A program made the translations under genes and the position numbers. From NCBI GenBank assembly GCA_900551745.1, contig URXA01000003.1, forward strand, positions 62,001 to 126,000: a stretch of DNA of 64,000 nt, written 5' to 3'. Positions 27,483 to 35,813 of the stretch are shown one piece after another. Within the stretch, counting starts at the first letter, position 1, and each line of letters opens with the position of its first letter. Source of the DNA: an uncultured Phascolarctobacterium sp. (lineage in GTDB: Bacteria; Bacillota; Negativicutes; Acidaminococcales; Acidaminococcaceae). The notes under the pieces were generated by a model, which saw nothing but the letters and a program-made list of their open reading frames with translations, made no database searches and was not told where the DNA came from.

Positions 27483-28516
27483 TACAGCCTCCTGCTTTTC
27501 TCGCTATAAACAGCATATACCATCTCCGGTGTGATGTCATACATACAGTGCCAGTCGTCACATTCTTTTTTTAAACACCCGGCACATGCGGCCGTACTCA
27601 AAATAACCGTCGCATCATCAGAGCCATACGGCCCGGTCCGATCAGCTTTCGTCGGGCCATACATAGCGATCAAAGGTTTCTTCAATGCTGCTGCAAAATG
27701 CAGCGGCCCTGTATCCGCGCTGATAAAAAGCTTACAGCCTTTAATAAGTGCTGCTAATTCGCGCAGACTCGTCTGACCGATCAAATTTATAAGCTGCGCC
27801 GACTTTCCAGCCAACTCCGTAATTTTTTCTCCTTTAGCAGCATCATCAGGTCCACCTGCCAAAACAACACTGCCGCCATCAGCAATGATCATTTTGATCA
27901 AGCTGGCATAATGCTCTGCCGGCCACTCTTTTGTTTTCCACCTTGCCCCGGGAACAACAACTATATATTCACCCTGCAGCTCATTTTTCTGCAATTTTTC
28001 CTGCACGGAAACAGTCTCTTTAGACAAATCAGGCAACGGGAAAACAATTTGCTCTGCCGAAGCGCCTAAATAACGGGCTACATCCAGATAACGCTCAATT
28101 ACATGCTCCTTACTATGTCTGCCGCAGACAGCCTTACTTACCAGTCCGCTGCCTTCACGCATTTCACAATAACCAATGCGATCAGAACAGCCGCTGATAG
28201 CTGCAAGCACCGCACTCTTAAACAAACCCTGCATATCTATTACCAGATCAAATTTTTTAGAATGCAATAATCGGCGCATTTCCAGGAAATACGCCAATTT
28301 GGCCAGTAAATTCATTTTATTGAACTTTACCTTATCAAAATAAATTATCTCATCAATAACAGGCGGATCAGGTACAAAGCCGGCAAACTGCGGATGCACC
28401 AGCCATGTTATTTTCGCGTTGGGAAAACACTGCCGCAAAGCTGCCGCAAAAGGCAGCGTGTGCAAAATATCACCCAATGAGCTCATTTTGATCAGTAAAA
28501 TGTTTTTATATTCCAT
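27482..28516 (-). CDS. LPS heptosyltransferase I (WaaC-like)
   Basis: A 344-residue GT9 enzyme with ILLIKMSSLGDILHTLPFAA at the start (the WaaC 'SSLGDvihtlP' form). LVIDMQGLFKSAVLAAIS (residues about 91-108) is typical of WaaC/RfaC. IVVVPGARWKTKEWPAEHYA and ISADTGPLHFAAALKKPLIA complete the donor site. It transfers the first L-glycero-D-manno-heptose from ADP-heptose to Kdo of the inner core. A C-terminal Cys cluster (AACAGCLKKECDDWHC) parallels the next gene. It is fifth-to-last in a run whose other members synthesise ADP-heptose. Confidence 0.89.
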   Translation of the reverse strand: MEYKNILLIKMSSLGDILHTLPFAAALRQCFPNAKITWLVHPQFAGFVPDPPVIDEIIYFDKVKFNKMNLLAKLAYFLEMRRLLHSKKFDLVIDMQGLFKSAVLAAISGCSDRIGYCEMREGSGLVSKAVCGRHSKEHVIERYLDVARYLGASAEQIVFPLPDLSKETVSVQEKLQKNELQGEYIVVVPGARWKTKEWPAEHYASLIKMIIADGGSVVLAGGPDDAAKGEKITELAGKSAQLINLIGQTSLRELAALIKGCKLFISADTGPLHFAAALKKPLIAMYGPTKADRTGPYGSDDATVILSTAACAGCLKKECDDWHCMYDITPEMVYAVYSEKSRRL

Positions 28517-28537
28517 GTATGCCTCTAATAACGCTTA

Positions 28538-29038
28538 TTAAGGGATTATCAGCTTGATAAAGTCCAATAAATTTCCCTTTTCAAACAAATACCCTTTGAT
28601 CCCGGCGGCTTCCGCCGCTTCTACATCACGTCTCTTGTCACCAATCAGAAAAGATTTATCCGAATCGATATCATATTCTGCCATAGCCTGTAAAATAAGG
28701 CCCGGTTTTGGTTTACGGCAATCGCAGTCAATAGCATATTCAGCAATACTGCCCGCTGGTAAATGCGGGCAATAATAAAACTTTTCTATCCTGCCGCCGC
28801 TGTTAGAAACAGTATCTGACATATACTGATGCAGTTTTTCCATTTCATTGACTGTATAATAACCGCGTGCTATCCCGCTTTGATTAGTCACGACAAAAAC
28901 AAGATAACCGGACTGTGTTAAATAGGTTATTGCCGCCAGCGCGCCTTCTATCCACTCCAGTTCATCGATCTTATATAAATAAGCTTTATCGATATTCAGC
29001 ACACCGTCACGGTCAAAAAAGACTGCCTTATGCGCCAT
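28538..29038 (-). CDS. gmhB: D,D-heptose 1,7-bisphosphate phosphatase
   Basis: A 166-residue HAD-family phosphatase. AVFFDRDGVLNIDKAYLYK contains the nucleophile and acid Asp residues. FVVTNQSGIARGYY follows. YYCPHLPAGS and DCDCRKPKPGLILQAM give the Cys/His zinc loop typical of GmhB, and FLIGDKRRDVEAAEAAG is the last HAD motif. It removes the C7 phosphate in ADP-heptose synthesis. I start at the ATG at 29038; the open frame upstream of it runs inside hldD. The 11-nt overlap with hldD suggests coupling. Confidence 0.93.
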   Translation of the reverse strand: MAHKAVFFDRDGVLNIDKAYLYKIDELEWIEGALAAITYLTQSGYLVFVVTNQSGIARGYYTVNEMEKLHQYMSDTVSNSGGRIEKFYYCPHLPAGSIAEYAIDCDCRKPKPGLILQAMAEYDIDSDKSFLIGDKRRDVEAAEAAGIKGYLFEKGNLLDFIKLIIP

Positions 29039-30002
29039 GAGTATAATAACCGCCGCTCTTGTCCAGGATAGCGCAGTATTCAGCAACAGCTTCATTCACG
29101 TCAGTAAAACCTCCGTCATACCCTGCCGCCAAAAGATTTGCCGCATCTGCCTGAGTATAGCTCTGATATTTGCCCTTTAATACTTCGGGGAACGGCACAT
29201 ATTCCAATTCGCCGCTGCCAAAATGCTTCAGCACACCTTGGGCCAAAGTATTAAAAGTATGGGCATGTCCCGTACCGCAGTTAAAGACGCCGCTGATTTC
29301 AGGATGATCCCAAAAGAAGAAATTGACTTTAACAACGTCTTTTACATAAATAAAGTCTCTGGTCTGCTCACCGGCACCATAATCTCCGTAAGCATCAAAT
29401 AATTTAACCTTTTTCTCTGCCAGCCATTGATTATACATCTGGAAAACCATAGATGCCATTTTACCCTTATGATTTTCCTGCGGTCCATAAACATTGAAAT
29501 AGCGCAAACCGACTAACTGACTGTTAGTCTTGCCAAAATAACGACGAGCATAATTATCAAAAAACAATTTGGAAAACGCATAAACATTTAAAGCTTCCTC
29601 GCAGGCAGGCTCTTCACGAAATCCGTTTGTGCCGCTGCCGTAAGTAGATGCCGAAGACGCATAAATCATCTGTATCTTACGGTCAACTGCAAAATGCATC
29701 AGATTTTTCGTATATTCAAAGTTATTCTGCATCATATATTTGCCATTATATTCCATAGTATCAGAGCAGGCGCCTTCGTGGAAAATGACCTCAACGCTCT
29801 CATGAGCAAATTTACCGGCCTTCAAGGCCTCAGAAAAGTCCATTTTATCCATATAATCCATGACCTTCAGTCCCTGGATATTTTTAAATTTGACCATATT
29901 AGTTAAATTATCTACAACTAAAATATCATCGCGTCCGCAATCATTTAAGCCTTTAACGATATTACTGCCGATAAAACCTGCACCGCCGGTTACAATAATC
30001 AT
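29028..30002 (-). CDS. hldD: ADP-L-glycero-D-manno-heptose 6-epimerase
   Basis: A 324-residue NADP-dependent epimerase (HldD/RfaD). IIVTGGAGFIGSNIVKGLND binds the cofactor. VEVIFHEGACSDTMEYNGKY is highly specific for HldD. YASSASTYGSG, YAFSKLFFDNYARRY (Tyr-xxx-Lys) and LRYFNVYGPQENHKGKMASM follow as in the family. It converts ADP-D-glycero-D-manno-heptose to the L-glycero form used by heptosyltransferases. The ATGA overlap with hldE (4 nt) shows a tight operon. Confidence 0.96.
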   Translation of the reverse strand: MIIVTGGAGFIGSNIVKGLNDCGRDDILVVDNLTNMVKFKNIQGLKVMDYMDKMDFSEALKAGKFAHESVEVIFHEGACSDTMEYNGKYMMQNNFEYTKNLMHFAVDRKIQMIYASSASTYGSGTNGFREEPACEEALNVYAFSKLFFDNYARRYFGKTNSQLVGLRYFNVYGPQENHKGKMASMVFQMYNQWLAEKKVKLFDAYGDYGAGEQTRDFIYVKDVVKVNFFFWDHPEISGVFNCGTGHAHTFNTLAQGVLKHFGSGELEYVPFPEVLKGKYQSYTQADAANLLAAGYDGGFTDVNEAVAEYCAILDKSGGYYTHGA

Positions 30003-31492
30003 AGTTTACCCTCCTTCACAAATTGAGCTATCTGCTCCACAATACCAGTCGTAGAATAGCCATCCTCAAAATCAATGATCCTGACTTCGCCTGCATATTC
30101 CCTCCCGGCGACTTCCTCAGGTTTATAATCACCGCCCTTGACTAAAATATCAGGACGTATTTTTTCAATCAATTCCGTTGGTGTGTCCTGTTCAAACAAT
30201 ACCACTGCGTCAACACAAGCCAGTGCAGCTAAAACGCGTGCACGGTCAAGCTCATGCACCAAAGGCCTGACTGCGCCTTTCAATTTACGCACCGAAGTAT
30301 CGGAATTCAAGCCAACGACTAAATGCCTGCCGAGCCTGGCCGCTTTCTCCAAATAACTGACATGCCCTACATGCAGAATATCAAAACAGCCATTGGTGAA
30401 AACGATTTTTTCCCCACAGGATCTCCAGGTTTTAGCCAAAGATTCTATCTCGGCCCAGCTTAAAGTTCTATAACCGCGTCCCTGTTTACGTTCTTCCGTC
30501 AGCAGGTCCTTTAACAGCTCCTCCCGGTGCACAGGATACGTACCAACTTTCGCTACAACTATCCCTGCAGCACGATTAGCCATAAATACAGCATCCTGTA
30601 AGGCAAGCTTCCCGGCAGCGCCTGCCAAAAGCGTTGCCGCTACGGTGTCCCCAGCACCTGAAACGTCAAATACTTCTTGTGCCGTAGCCGGGTCATTAAT
30701 GACCAGCCCATCCACCCCAACTAAAGTCATTCCCCGCTCACTGCGGGTGACCACAACATTTTTGATCACATATTTTTCCCGGGCATTTTGGGCCAGACGC
30801 AGAACCGCTTCATCCTCATTAGGAACAAATTCGCCGGCCGCTTCGCACATCTCCTTTAAATTTGGAGTAATGAAATCACAGCCCCGATATTTATTCCAGT
30901 CAGCCCCCTTCGGATCAATGAGCACCGGAACCTGATATTGATGCGCAGCCGTGATCACCCACTGCACAAAATTATCCGAACAGACACCTTTGGCATAATC
31001 AGAAACAATCACGCCGTCCAATCCGGTTTCCAGTAAATTCTGCAGCCACAATGATAAAGCCTCTGTTTCTTCCGGAAATAAATCTCCGGTTTCTTCAAAG
31101 TCCAGACGCAGCATCTGCTGCTGCGCTCCCAAGATACGCATCTTCGTAATCGTTTCACGCTGCTGCGACTTGATCAAACCACTGTAATCGATGCCTTTTT
31201 CAGCCATCATAGCTTCCAGCACTTCTCTGTTGCTATCGGCCCCGGTAACGCCGCCCATAAAAACCCTGCATTCCAAATGCGCCAGATTGGCAGCTACATT
31301 TGCGGCTCCGCCCAAAACGGACTTTATGCGTTTGACCTTATTAACAGGCACAGGAGCTTCCGGAGAAATACGCTTGACCTCGCCATAAAAATAACGGTCA
31401 AGCATGACATCACCAATCACGGCAATTTTTAAATTTTGGATATGTTCAGCTAAAAAAGCAGTACATGACAAATTCGCCACTTTATTCACCAT
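29999..31492 (-). CDS. hldE: Bifunctional heptose 7-phosphate kinase / heptose 1-phosphate adenylyltransferase
   Basis: A protein of about 497 aa with the full two-domain HldE arrangement. Residues about 10-320 are a PfkB-type sugar kinase: IAVIGDVMLDRYFYGEVKRI, LGGAANVAANLAHL, and the ATP-site FDVSGAGDTVAATLLAGAAG. Residues about 350-490 are a nucleotidyltransferase with VFTNGCFDILHVGHVSYLEKA (the HxGH motif) and LVKGGDYKPEEVAG. It phosphorylates heptose-7-P at C1 and, after GmhB action, adds AMP. The ATG at 31492 lies inside the 3' end of gmhA; GTG 31489 is another possible start. Confidence 0.95.
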   Translation of the reverse strand: MVNKVANLSCTAFLAEHIQNLKIAVIGDVMLDRYFYGEVKRISPEAPVPVNKVKRIKSVLGGAANVAANLAHLECRVFMGGVTGADSNREVLEAMMAEKGIDYSGLIKSQQRETITKMRILGAQQQMLRLDFEETGDLFPEETEALSLWLQNLLETGLDGVIVSDYAKGVCSDNFVQWVITAAHQYQVPVLIDPKGADWNKYRGCDFITPNLKEMCEAAGEFVPNEDEAVLRLAQNAREKYVIKNVVVTRSERGMTLVGVDGLVINDPATAQEVFDVSGAGDTVAATLLAGAAGKLALQDAVFMANRAAGIVVAKVGTYPVHREELLKDLLTEERKQGRGYRTLSWAEIESLAKTWRSCGEKIVFTNGCFDILHVGHVSYLEKAARLGRHLVVGLNSDTSVRKLKGAVRPLVHELDRARVLAALACVDAVVLFEQDTPTELIEKIRPDILVKGGDYKPEEVAGREYAGEVRIIDFEDGYSTTGIVEQIAQFVKEGKL

Positions 31493-32042
31493 CCACCAAT
31501 TCGCACAGAATATGGCCAATCAAAATATGTATTTCCTGCGCCCGAGCCGTAACCGGACAGGGAACAGCCATGCAGATATCACAGACCTCTGCCATCTTGC
31601 CGCCCCCCTGAGCCGTCATCCCGATACACTGTATCCCTTTAGTTTTGGCAACATCAATAGCCGCCAATACATTTTTACTGTTACCCGAAGTTGATAATCC
31701 GACCAAGACATCACCGGCACTTCCTAAGGCCTGCACCTGCCTTGCAAAAACAGTATCGTAACCATAGTCGTTAGCTACCGCGGTCAAAATAGAAGTATCT
31801 ACAGTCAAAGCTATAGCCGGCAGACCGTCGCGCTCCTTTTGAAAACGTCCTACGAATTCAGCCGCTAAATGCTGGCTGTCAGCGGCACTGCCGCCGTTGC
31901 CGCAAAACAAAACCTTCTTGCCGTTTTGCAAGGCCCGGCGAATAATTTCCGCGCTGGCTGCAACCTGCTCTAAAATACTGCTTTCGGCAACCTGCTGTGC
32001 CAAAGTAATATGTTCAGCAAAACGCTGTTTAATTGTTTCCAT
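31482..32042 (-). CDS. gmhA: Sedoheptulose-7-phosphate isomerase
   Basis: A 186-residue SIS-domain isomerase. KVLFCGNGGSAADSQHLAAE is the GmhA phosphosugar loop, with FVGRFQKERDGLPAIAL next. VLVGLSTSGNSKNVLAAI and a C-terminal AQEIHILIGHILCELVD (catalytic His and Glu region) complete the family pattern. It starts the heptose pathway by making D-glycero-D-manno-heptose 7-phosphate. It lies 12 nt after the LptD-like gene and overlaps hldE. Confidence 0.95.
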   Translation of the reverse strand: METIKQRFAEHITLAQQVAESSILEQVAASAEIIRRALQNGKKVLFCGNGGSAADSQHLAAEFVGRFQKERDGLPAIALTVDTSILTAVANDYGYDTVFARQVQALGSAGDVLVGLSTSGNSKNVLAAIDVAKTKGIQCIGMTAQGGGKMAEVCDICMAVPCPVTARAQEIHILIGHILCELVDGE

Positions 32043-32054
32043 AGTTCACCTGCT

Positions 32055-33554
32055 TTACCAATTAAGGAAATTATAACGGACTCGGAATTTATCATCCCCG
32101 CCTCTATAATGCTCCCTTTCATATTCAAATTCAATACTCCAGCAACAAAACCTGTGCGTCCACTTATAGTTCGTTTCGTAGTTACTGTGTTTACCCAAAT
32201 CATAACGGTTGACGATCGTAAAAGTATTTTTATCATCAAGTTTAAAACTCAAGCCATTCCTCAATTCTTTACCCATATCAGGCTGACCATAGTCATACAG
32301 ATTGCTGGTAATATCTTCGCGGTAATAACCGACCCATGTATCCCACTTCGGCGCCAGTTTTTGCCCTAAGGTCGCATAATACATCATCGTAGATTTTGTT
32401 TCATCTGTATAACTTTCTGTGACCCACTTCTTGCCTACAGTCAGGTCAAGGAAGGTATTTTTGCTGTTAAACAGATAAATACGGTCATGGTTCAAATACG
32501 CCGCATATTCCGTATGCCAGCTTTTAATGCTGCTATGCTCATTGCGCCATAAACCATGCGTAACATAAGCGCTATAGGTCAATGGCAGATTATCTATCAA
32601 ACGATGGTTTTTATAATATAAGCCGATATCTCTTTCTTTACGGATCCACTCATCATCTTCTTCATCCCAGCCATCCTGTAATTTTACATAAAAATTACGT
32701 TCATCGTGATTGACACCATACATAGGTTTATAACCGACTTTAGAATAATAGGCTAGATCGGCATAAAAGTCCGTTTTCGGTCCTAAATTATAATCAACTT
32801 GAAGTTTAGCATACCAGCCATTGTCACTGCCATCATAACCAATACGCGGCATGATTCTGTTTTCCCCGCTGTCATCCAAATTATTGACCCATGTATCACG
32901 AGAATAGATATGCTTGCCTTTGGCATAAACCTTAACATCTCTGGCGATCATTTTTTCTTTGGGATAGATCTCAAAAGTCCTGGCCTTTATCAGCAGGCAA
33001 GGATCATGCTCCACCGCCGGGCAGCGTGTTGTCTGTCCACCCTCGTCCACAACTATTTTATCCGGATAAATCGTTGCATGCGGTGCTTTAAAATAATCTT
33101 TGGCACCTTTGCCGTCAATTTGTTTGATCTCACCGGTCTTAGAATTAAAATTATAATGGACCCATTCCCCATTCATGGTAGTGTCCGGCTCCTGCAGCGT
33201 TCCTCCCTGTTTGAGCCAAACGTCGCCGGTCTTCATATTGCCTTCGGCCCTGGTAGTCAGAATAGTTTCGTCACCCTGCACTATCTTGACATTACCTTCA
33301 GCAAAAAAATCTCCGCTGCCCTGATCATATGTAGCGCTGTCGCTCCATAAGGTTATCGGCATCGGCGCAGCAGACTCCGCCTGTTTCTTCTTGTTGCCCT
33401 TATCTTTGATAACACCGGCTTCCCGCTCCTGCTTCTGTTCCTGAAAATCAGGCGCGGCATAACGCGAATCACCGGTAACATAGCCATCGGCAAAAGCCAC
33501 CTGTGATACTGCCAGACTCATTAAGCAAGCAGTCGCTAAGACTTTCTTCTTCAT
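32055..33554 (-). CDS. Short LptD-like outer-membrane LPS assembly protein
   Basis: A 499-residue secreted protein. A signal peptide (MKKKVLATACLMSLAVSQVAF, then AxA-like FADG) is followed by an LptA/OstA-type domain at about 65-210: WSDSATYDQGSGDFFAEGNV, then VKIVQGDETILTTRAEGN. The rest (about 215-499) alternates short aromatic-rich strands and ends in FRVRYNFLNW, as in a beta-barrel. This is the LptD domain order, but classical LptD is usually near 700-800 aa. Several Cys (RCPAVEHDPCLLI) may form a disulfide. It begins the heptose operon (AGGAG before the ATG), supporting a role in LPS export. Whether it replaces LptD or is a paralogue cannot be told here. Confidence 0.72.
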   Translation of the reverse strand: MKKKVLATACLMSLAVSQVAFADGYVTGDSRYAAPDFQEQKQEREAGVIKDKGNKKKQAESAAPMPITLWSDSATYDQGSGDFFAEGNVKIVQGDETILTTRAEGNMKTGDVWLKQGGTLQEPDTTMNGEWVHYNFNSKTGEIKQIDGKGAKDYFKAPHATIYPDKIVVDEGGQTTRCPAVEHDPCLLIKARTFEIYPKEKMIARDVKVYAKGKHIYSRDTWVNNLDDSGENRIMPRIGYDGSDNGWYAKLQVDYNLGPKTDFYADLAYYSKVGYKPMYGVNHDERNFYVKLQDGWDEEDDEWIRKERDIGLYYKNHRLIDNLPLTYSAYVTHGLWRNEHSSIKSWHTEYAAYLNHDRIYLFNSKNTFLDLTVGKKWVTESYTDETKSTMMYYATLGQKLAPKWDTWVGYYREDITSNLYDYGQPDMGKELRNGLSFKLDDKNTFTIVNRYDLGKHSNYETNYKWTHRFCCWSIEFEYEREHYRGGDDKFRVRYNFLNW

Positions 33555-33635
33555 GCTTTCTCTCCTCAGTCAAATTTATCATTTATAAAAAAGCATACAA
33601 ATATCCACTACATATTATATCACAATTTTAAATAA

Positions 33636-33660
33636 AAAACCCGCCGCTAAGGCGGGTTTT
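33636..33660 (-). terminator. Terminator after the secreted repeat protein gene
   Basis: aaaacccgcc/ggcgggtttt, a 10-bp stem with a 5-base loop, is followed on the - strand by T-rich sequence. Confidence 0.85.
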
Positions 33661-33676
33661 ACTGATAATTCAAATT

Positions 33677-34642
33677 TTATTTTCCCTGATAAACCATACC
33701 CTGGATAGTAGTGTCTTCCATAGTCTGTACATAAGTAGTCGAACCAACGGGAATGACTACTGCTTTACCGGTAACAAAGGCGCCGCCTAAAGCACCGATA
33801 GGCCCTAAAACGATCATGCCGCCGATTGCCGCTCCTGCCGCACCGGCTGCAGTCTTAGCCTCCTGTTTAGCCAGATCGCCGATATAGACCGGAACCTTAG
33901 TACCGTCAAGAGCATAAACATGAGTAAAATCTACGTCAATACGGGCATCACGGCCAAAGCTGCGCGGCTGTACAACCTTTTTGATAGTACCTTCCCCTAA
34001 AGCGCCTTTAGGAAGTACCAGCACATCATTCACATAAACATTGTCAGCAATTTTAAAATGCACAGGTTCACCGGCTTTATCTTCTCTGCTGCTCAGTTCA
34101 TCTGTAAATTCTACTTTAATCACAGAATCCTTCGGTAAAGTAACGCTTTCAACAGAAATCACACCATCGGTAAAGGCGATATTCGCCAAAGACTCCAATC
34201 TGGAAGAAAGAGAGCCTTCATCAATTTTGCCGTTAAGCATCATTTCTACTGCCTCGATGCGGGTCTTGGCAGGACCACCGGACATACTTTCATTAAACTG
34301 CCATTCAATAGCGTTGAGTTTAGTCAAAAAACCTGCTTCATTACTGGCAGGATTGCCTTTAAGATAATCATACAGGTTGTCCACCCGATCTAAAATAGCG
34401 TCGCTGGTAACAGTACCATAAACATCATCTTCCAAACTATCCATACGACCAACTAAAGCGCCCGCCTGCTCAGTACCATACAACATCTTTTCCATAGCGG
34501 AAATTTTATCGGTAGCAGACATTTGTATCACTGCCGCCGGCACAGCACCACCCAAATCATCAGCATTCATGGCAAAACCAGGCGCAACTGACGTTACACA
34601 GAAAACCAAAGTCAAAAGCAAAGTAAGGAGTCGTCTTTTCAT
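33677..34642 (-). CDS. Secreted protein with degenerate repeats, function unknown
   Basis: A 321-residue protein with a signal peptide (MKRRLLTLLLTLVFCVTSVA, cleavage near GFA). Residues about 42-155 hold three to four loose helical repeats built on a pattern like 'kI.amE.mLYG.....alv.R.dsLe' (compare KISAMEKMLYGTEQAGALVGR with TRIEAVEMMLNGKIDEGSLS). Residues about 160-250 look like a beta domain (SVTLPKDSVIKVEFTDELSS, VLVLPKGALGEGTIKKVV). A Gly/Ala-rich segment (TAAGAAGAAIGGMIVLGPIG) near 265-285 could cross or insert in a membrane. I do not recognise a named family. It is monocistronic with GGAGG before the ATG and its own terminator. Its location beside OmpM and LPS genes suggests an envelope role. 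Confidence 0.7.
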   Translation of the reverse strand: MKRRLLTLLLTLVFCVTSVAPGFAMNADDLGGAVPAAVIQMSATDKISAMEKMLYGTEQAGALVGRMDSLEDDVYGTVTSDAILDRVDNLYDYLKGNPASNEAGFLTKLNAIEWQFNESMSGGPAKTRIEAVEMMLNGKIDEGSLSSRLESLANIAFTDGVISVESVTLPKDSVIKVEFTDELSSREDKAGEPVHFKIADNVYVNDVLVLPKGALGEGTIKKVVQPRSFGRDARIDVDFTHVYALDGTKVPVYIGDLAKQEAKTAAGAAGAAIGGMIVLGPIGALGGAFVTGKAVVIPVGSTTYVQTMEDTTIQGMVYQGK

Positions 34643-34710
34643 TACAATACCTCCGTTATTTCATATTTTTATGAAGCTATTATACCATATAAAGTGCGTA
34701 AAAAAAATAG

Positions 34711-34734
34711 GCGACCACAAGATAATGTGGTCGC
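34711..34734 (-). terminator. Terminator after the VirK/YbjX gene
   Basis: A 9-bp stem gcgaccaca/tgtggtcgc with a 6-base loop is followed on the - strand by CTATTTTTTTT. Confidence 0.88.
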
Positions 34735-34738
34735 GCCT

Positions 34739-35644
34739 TTATTTTTTATAATTATTTAACACTTCTGTCACAGATTCCGTTATTTCATCCATTTTGGCAA
34801 ACCTTCTTCTGTGCTGAGCACGCTTAGACGGCTTCAGCTCTTCCATAGACTTGCGGTATTCTTCTATCGGCATTTCAAAAAAACGCTGATCTTTACATAC
34901 CTGTCCTTCACATTCCTGCCAGAAATCATCCAGCGAGGTTTTTAATTTTCGGTCAATGCGCACATGGTTCATTGCATAATATCCGGCATTAGAAACCGCA
35001 TATAAATGCTTACAGCCCAATCCTGCCGCCACATTCCTGATACCATAGAAAATCAGATTTTTAGTACGGTAACCAAAAAAAGCTTTGGTCAGACCTTTTA
35101 TGATCTCACTGCCGTTAGGCGTTCCCTGTAACGCGCCTATCCACAGCGACATTTCATTATCTTCCGGTGACGGCGCCAGCCAAAACATGATCTGGTACAG
35201 CTCGTCCGCCCCCAACGAAAGCACCAGAGCAAGGCACCCTTCCTTGCGCTGTCCTCCATGAAACAACAGTTCCATTACCAACGGCTGCTCTTCATATGTG
35301 TCTTCCCACAATCTGATACGCTCACCCTTTGCATACAACTTATGCATAGCGTCCTCATTCAAAACTTTTTCCAAATATCCAACATGATTCTTTACAATAG
35401 CAATACGTTCATCCCAGGTAGAATCCTTATAAAAAAACGCACGGGTAGTTTGTTCCACAAAGGAAGTTGTATGTTTGAGCATCTCTCTCCGCAAAGGCGT
35501 CGTTTGAAAAAAATCCAATAAAGCTCCGATCTGACTTTTATGTAAAGCACATCTTATTCTAAAAACAATATATCTTTTTCTTTCTTTAAGCTTTTTTACA
35601 TTGTATAGATCATGCCCAATATATTTTAAAATTTTTTTATCCAT
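34739..35644 (-). CDS. VirK/YbjX family (DUF535) protein
   Basis: A 301-residue cytoplasmic protein. The second half carries the DUF535 pattern: HLYAVSNAGYYAMNHVRIDR, SLDDFWQECEGQVCKDQRFF and SMEELKPSKRAQHRRRFAKM. VirK and YbjX relatives are linked to LPS modification, antimicrobial-peptide resistance or virulence in Gram-negative bacteria. The molecular activity is unsettled, though an acyltransferase-like role has been suggested. The ATG at 35644 has AGAGG five bases upstream; the frame extends to 35674 without a better start. It lies between the secreted repeat protein and the OmpM array and has its own terminator. Confidence 0.83.
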   Translation of the reverse strand: MDKKILKYIGHDLYNVKKLKERKRYIVFRIRCALHKSQIGALLDFFQTTPLRREMLKHTTSFVEQTTRAFFYKDSTWDERIAIVKNHVGYLEKVLNEDAMHKLYAKGERIRLWEDTYEEQPLVMELLFHGGQRKEGCLALVLSLGADELYQIMFWLAPSPEDNEMSLWIGALQGTPNGSEIIKGLTKAFFGYRTKNLIFYGIRNVAAGLGCKHLYAVSNAGYYAMNHVRIDRKLKTSLDDFWQECEGQVCKDQRFFEMPIEEYRKSMEELKPSKRAQHRRRFAKMDEITESVTEVLNNYKK

Positions 35645-35769
35645 TACTACCTCTCCAATTATATCGTTGAACATATTATATCACAGTTTTCAGGAAATCA
35701 GAAAACGCATCCTGCAATATTTCTATTACAACGCCATTATCAAACTGCTCTTATTACAGTCAAGCATAA

Positions 35770-35799
35770 AAAAAACGACCGCCAAAGCGGTCGTTTTTT
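35770..35799 (-). terminator. Terminator after the first-listed OmpM gene
   Basis: A 13-bp stem aaaaaacgaccgc/gcggtcgtttttt has a 4-base loop. It may act in both directions. Confidence 0.88.
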
Positions 35800-35813
35800 G
35801 CAGATCATAAATT

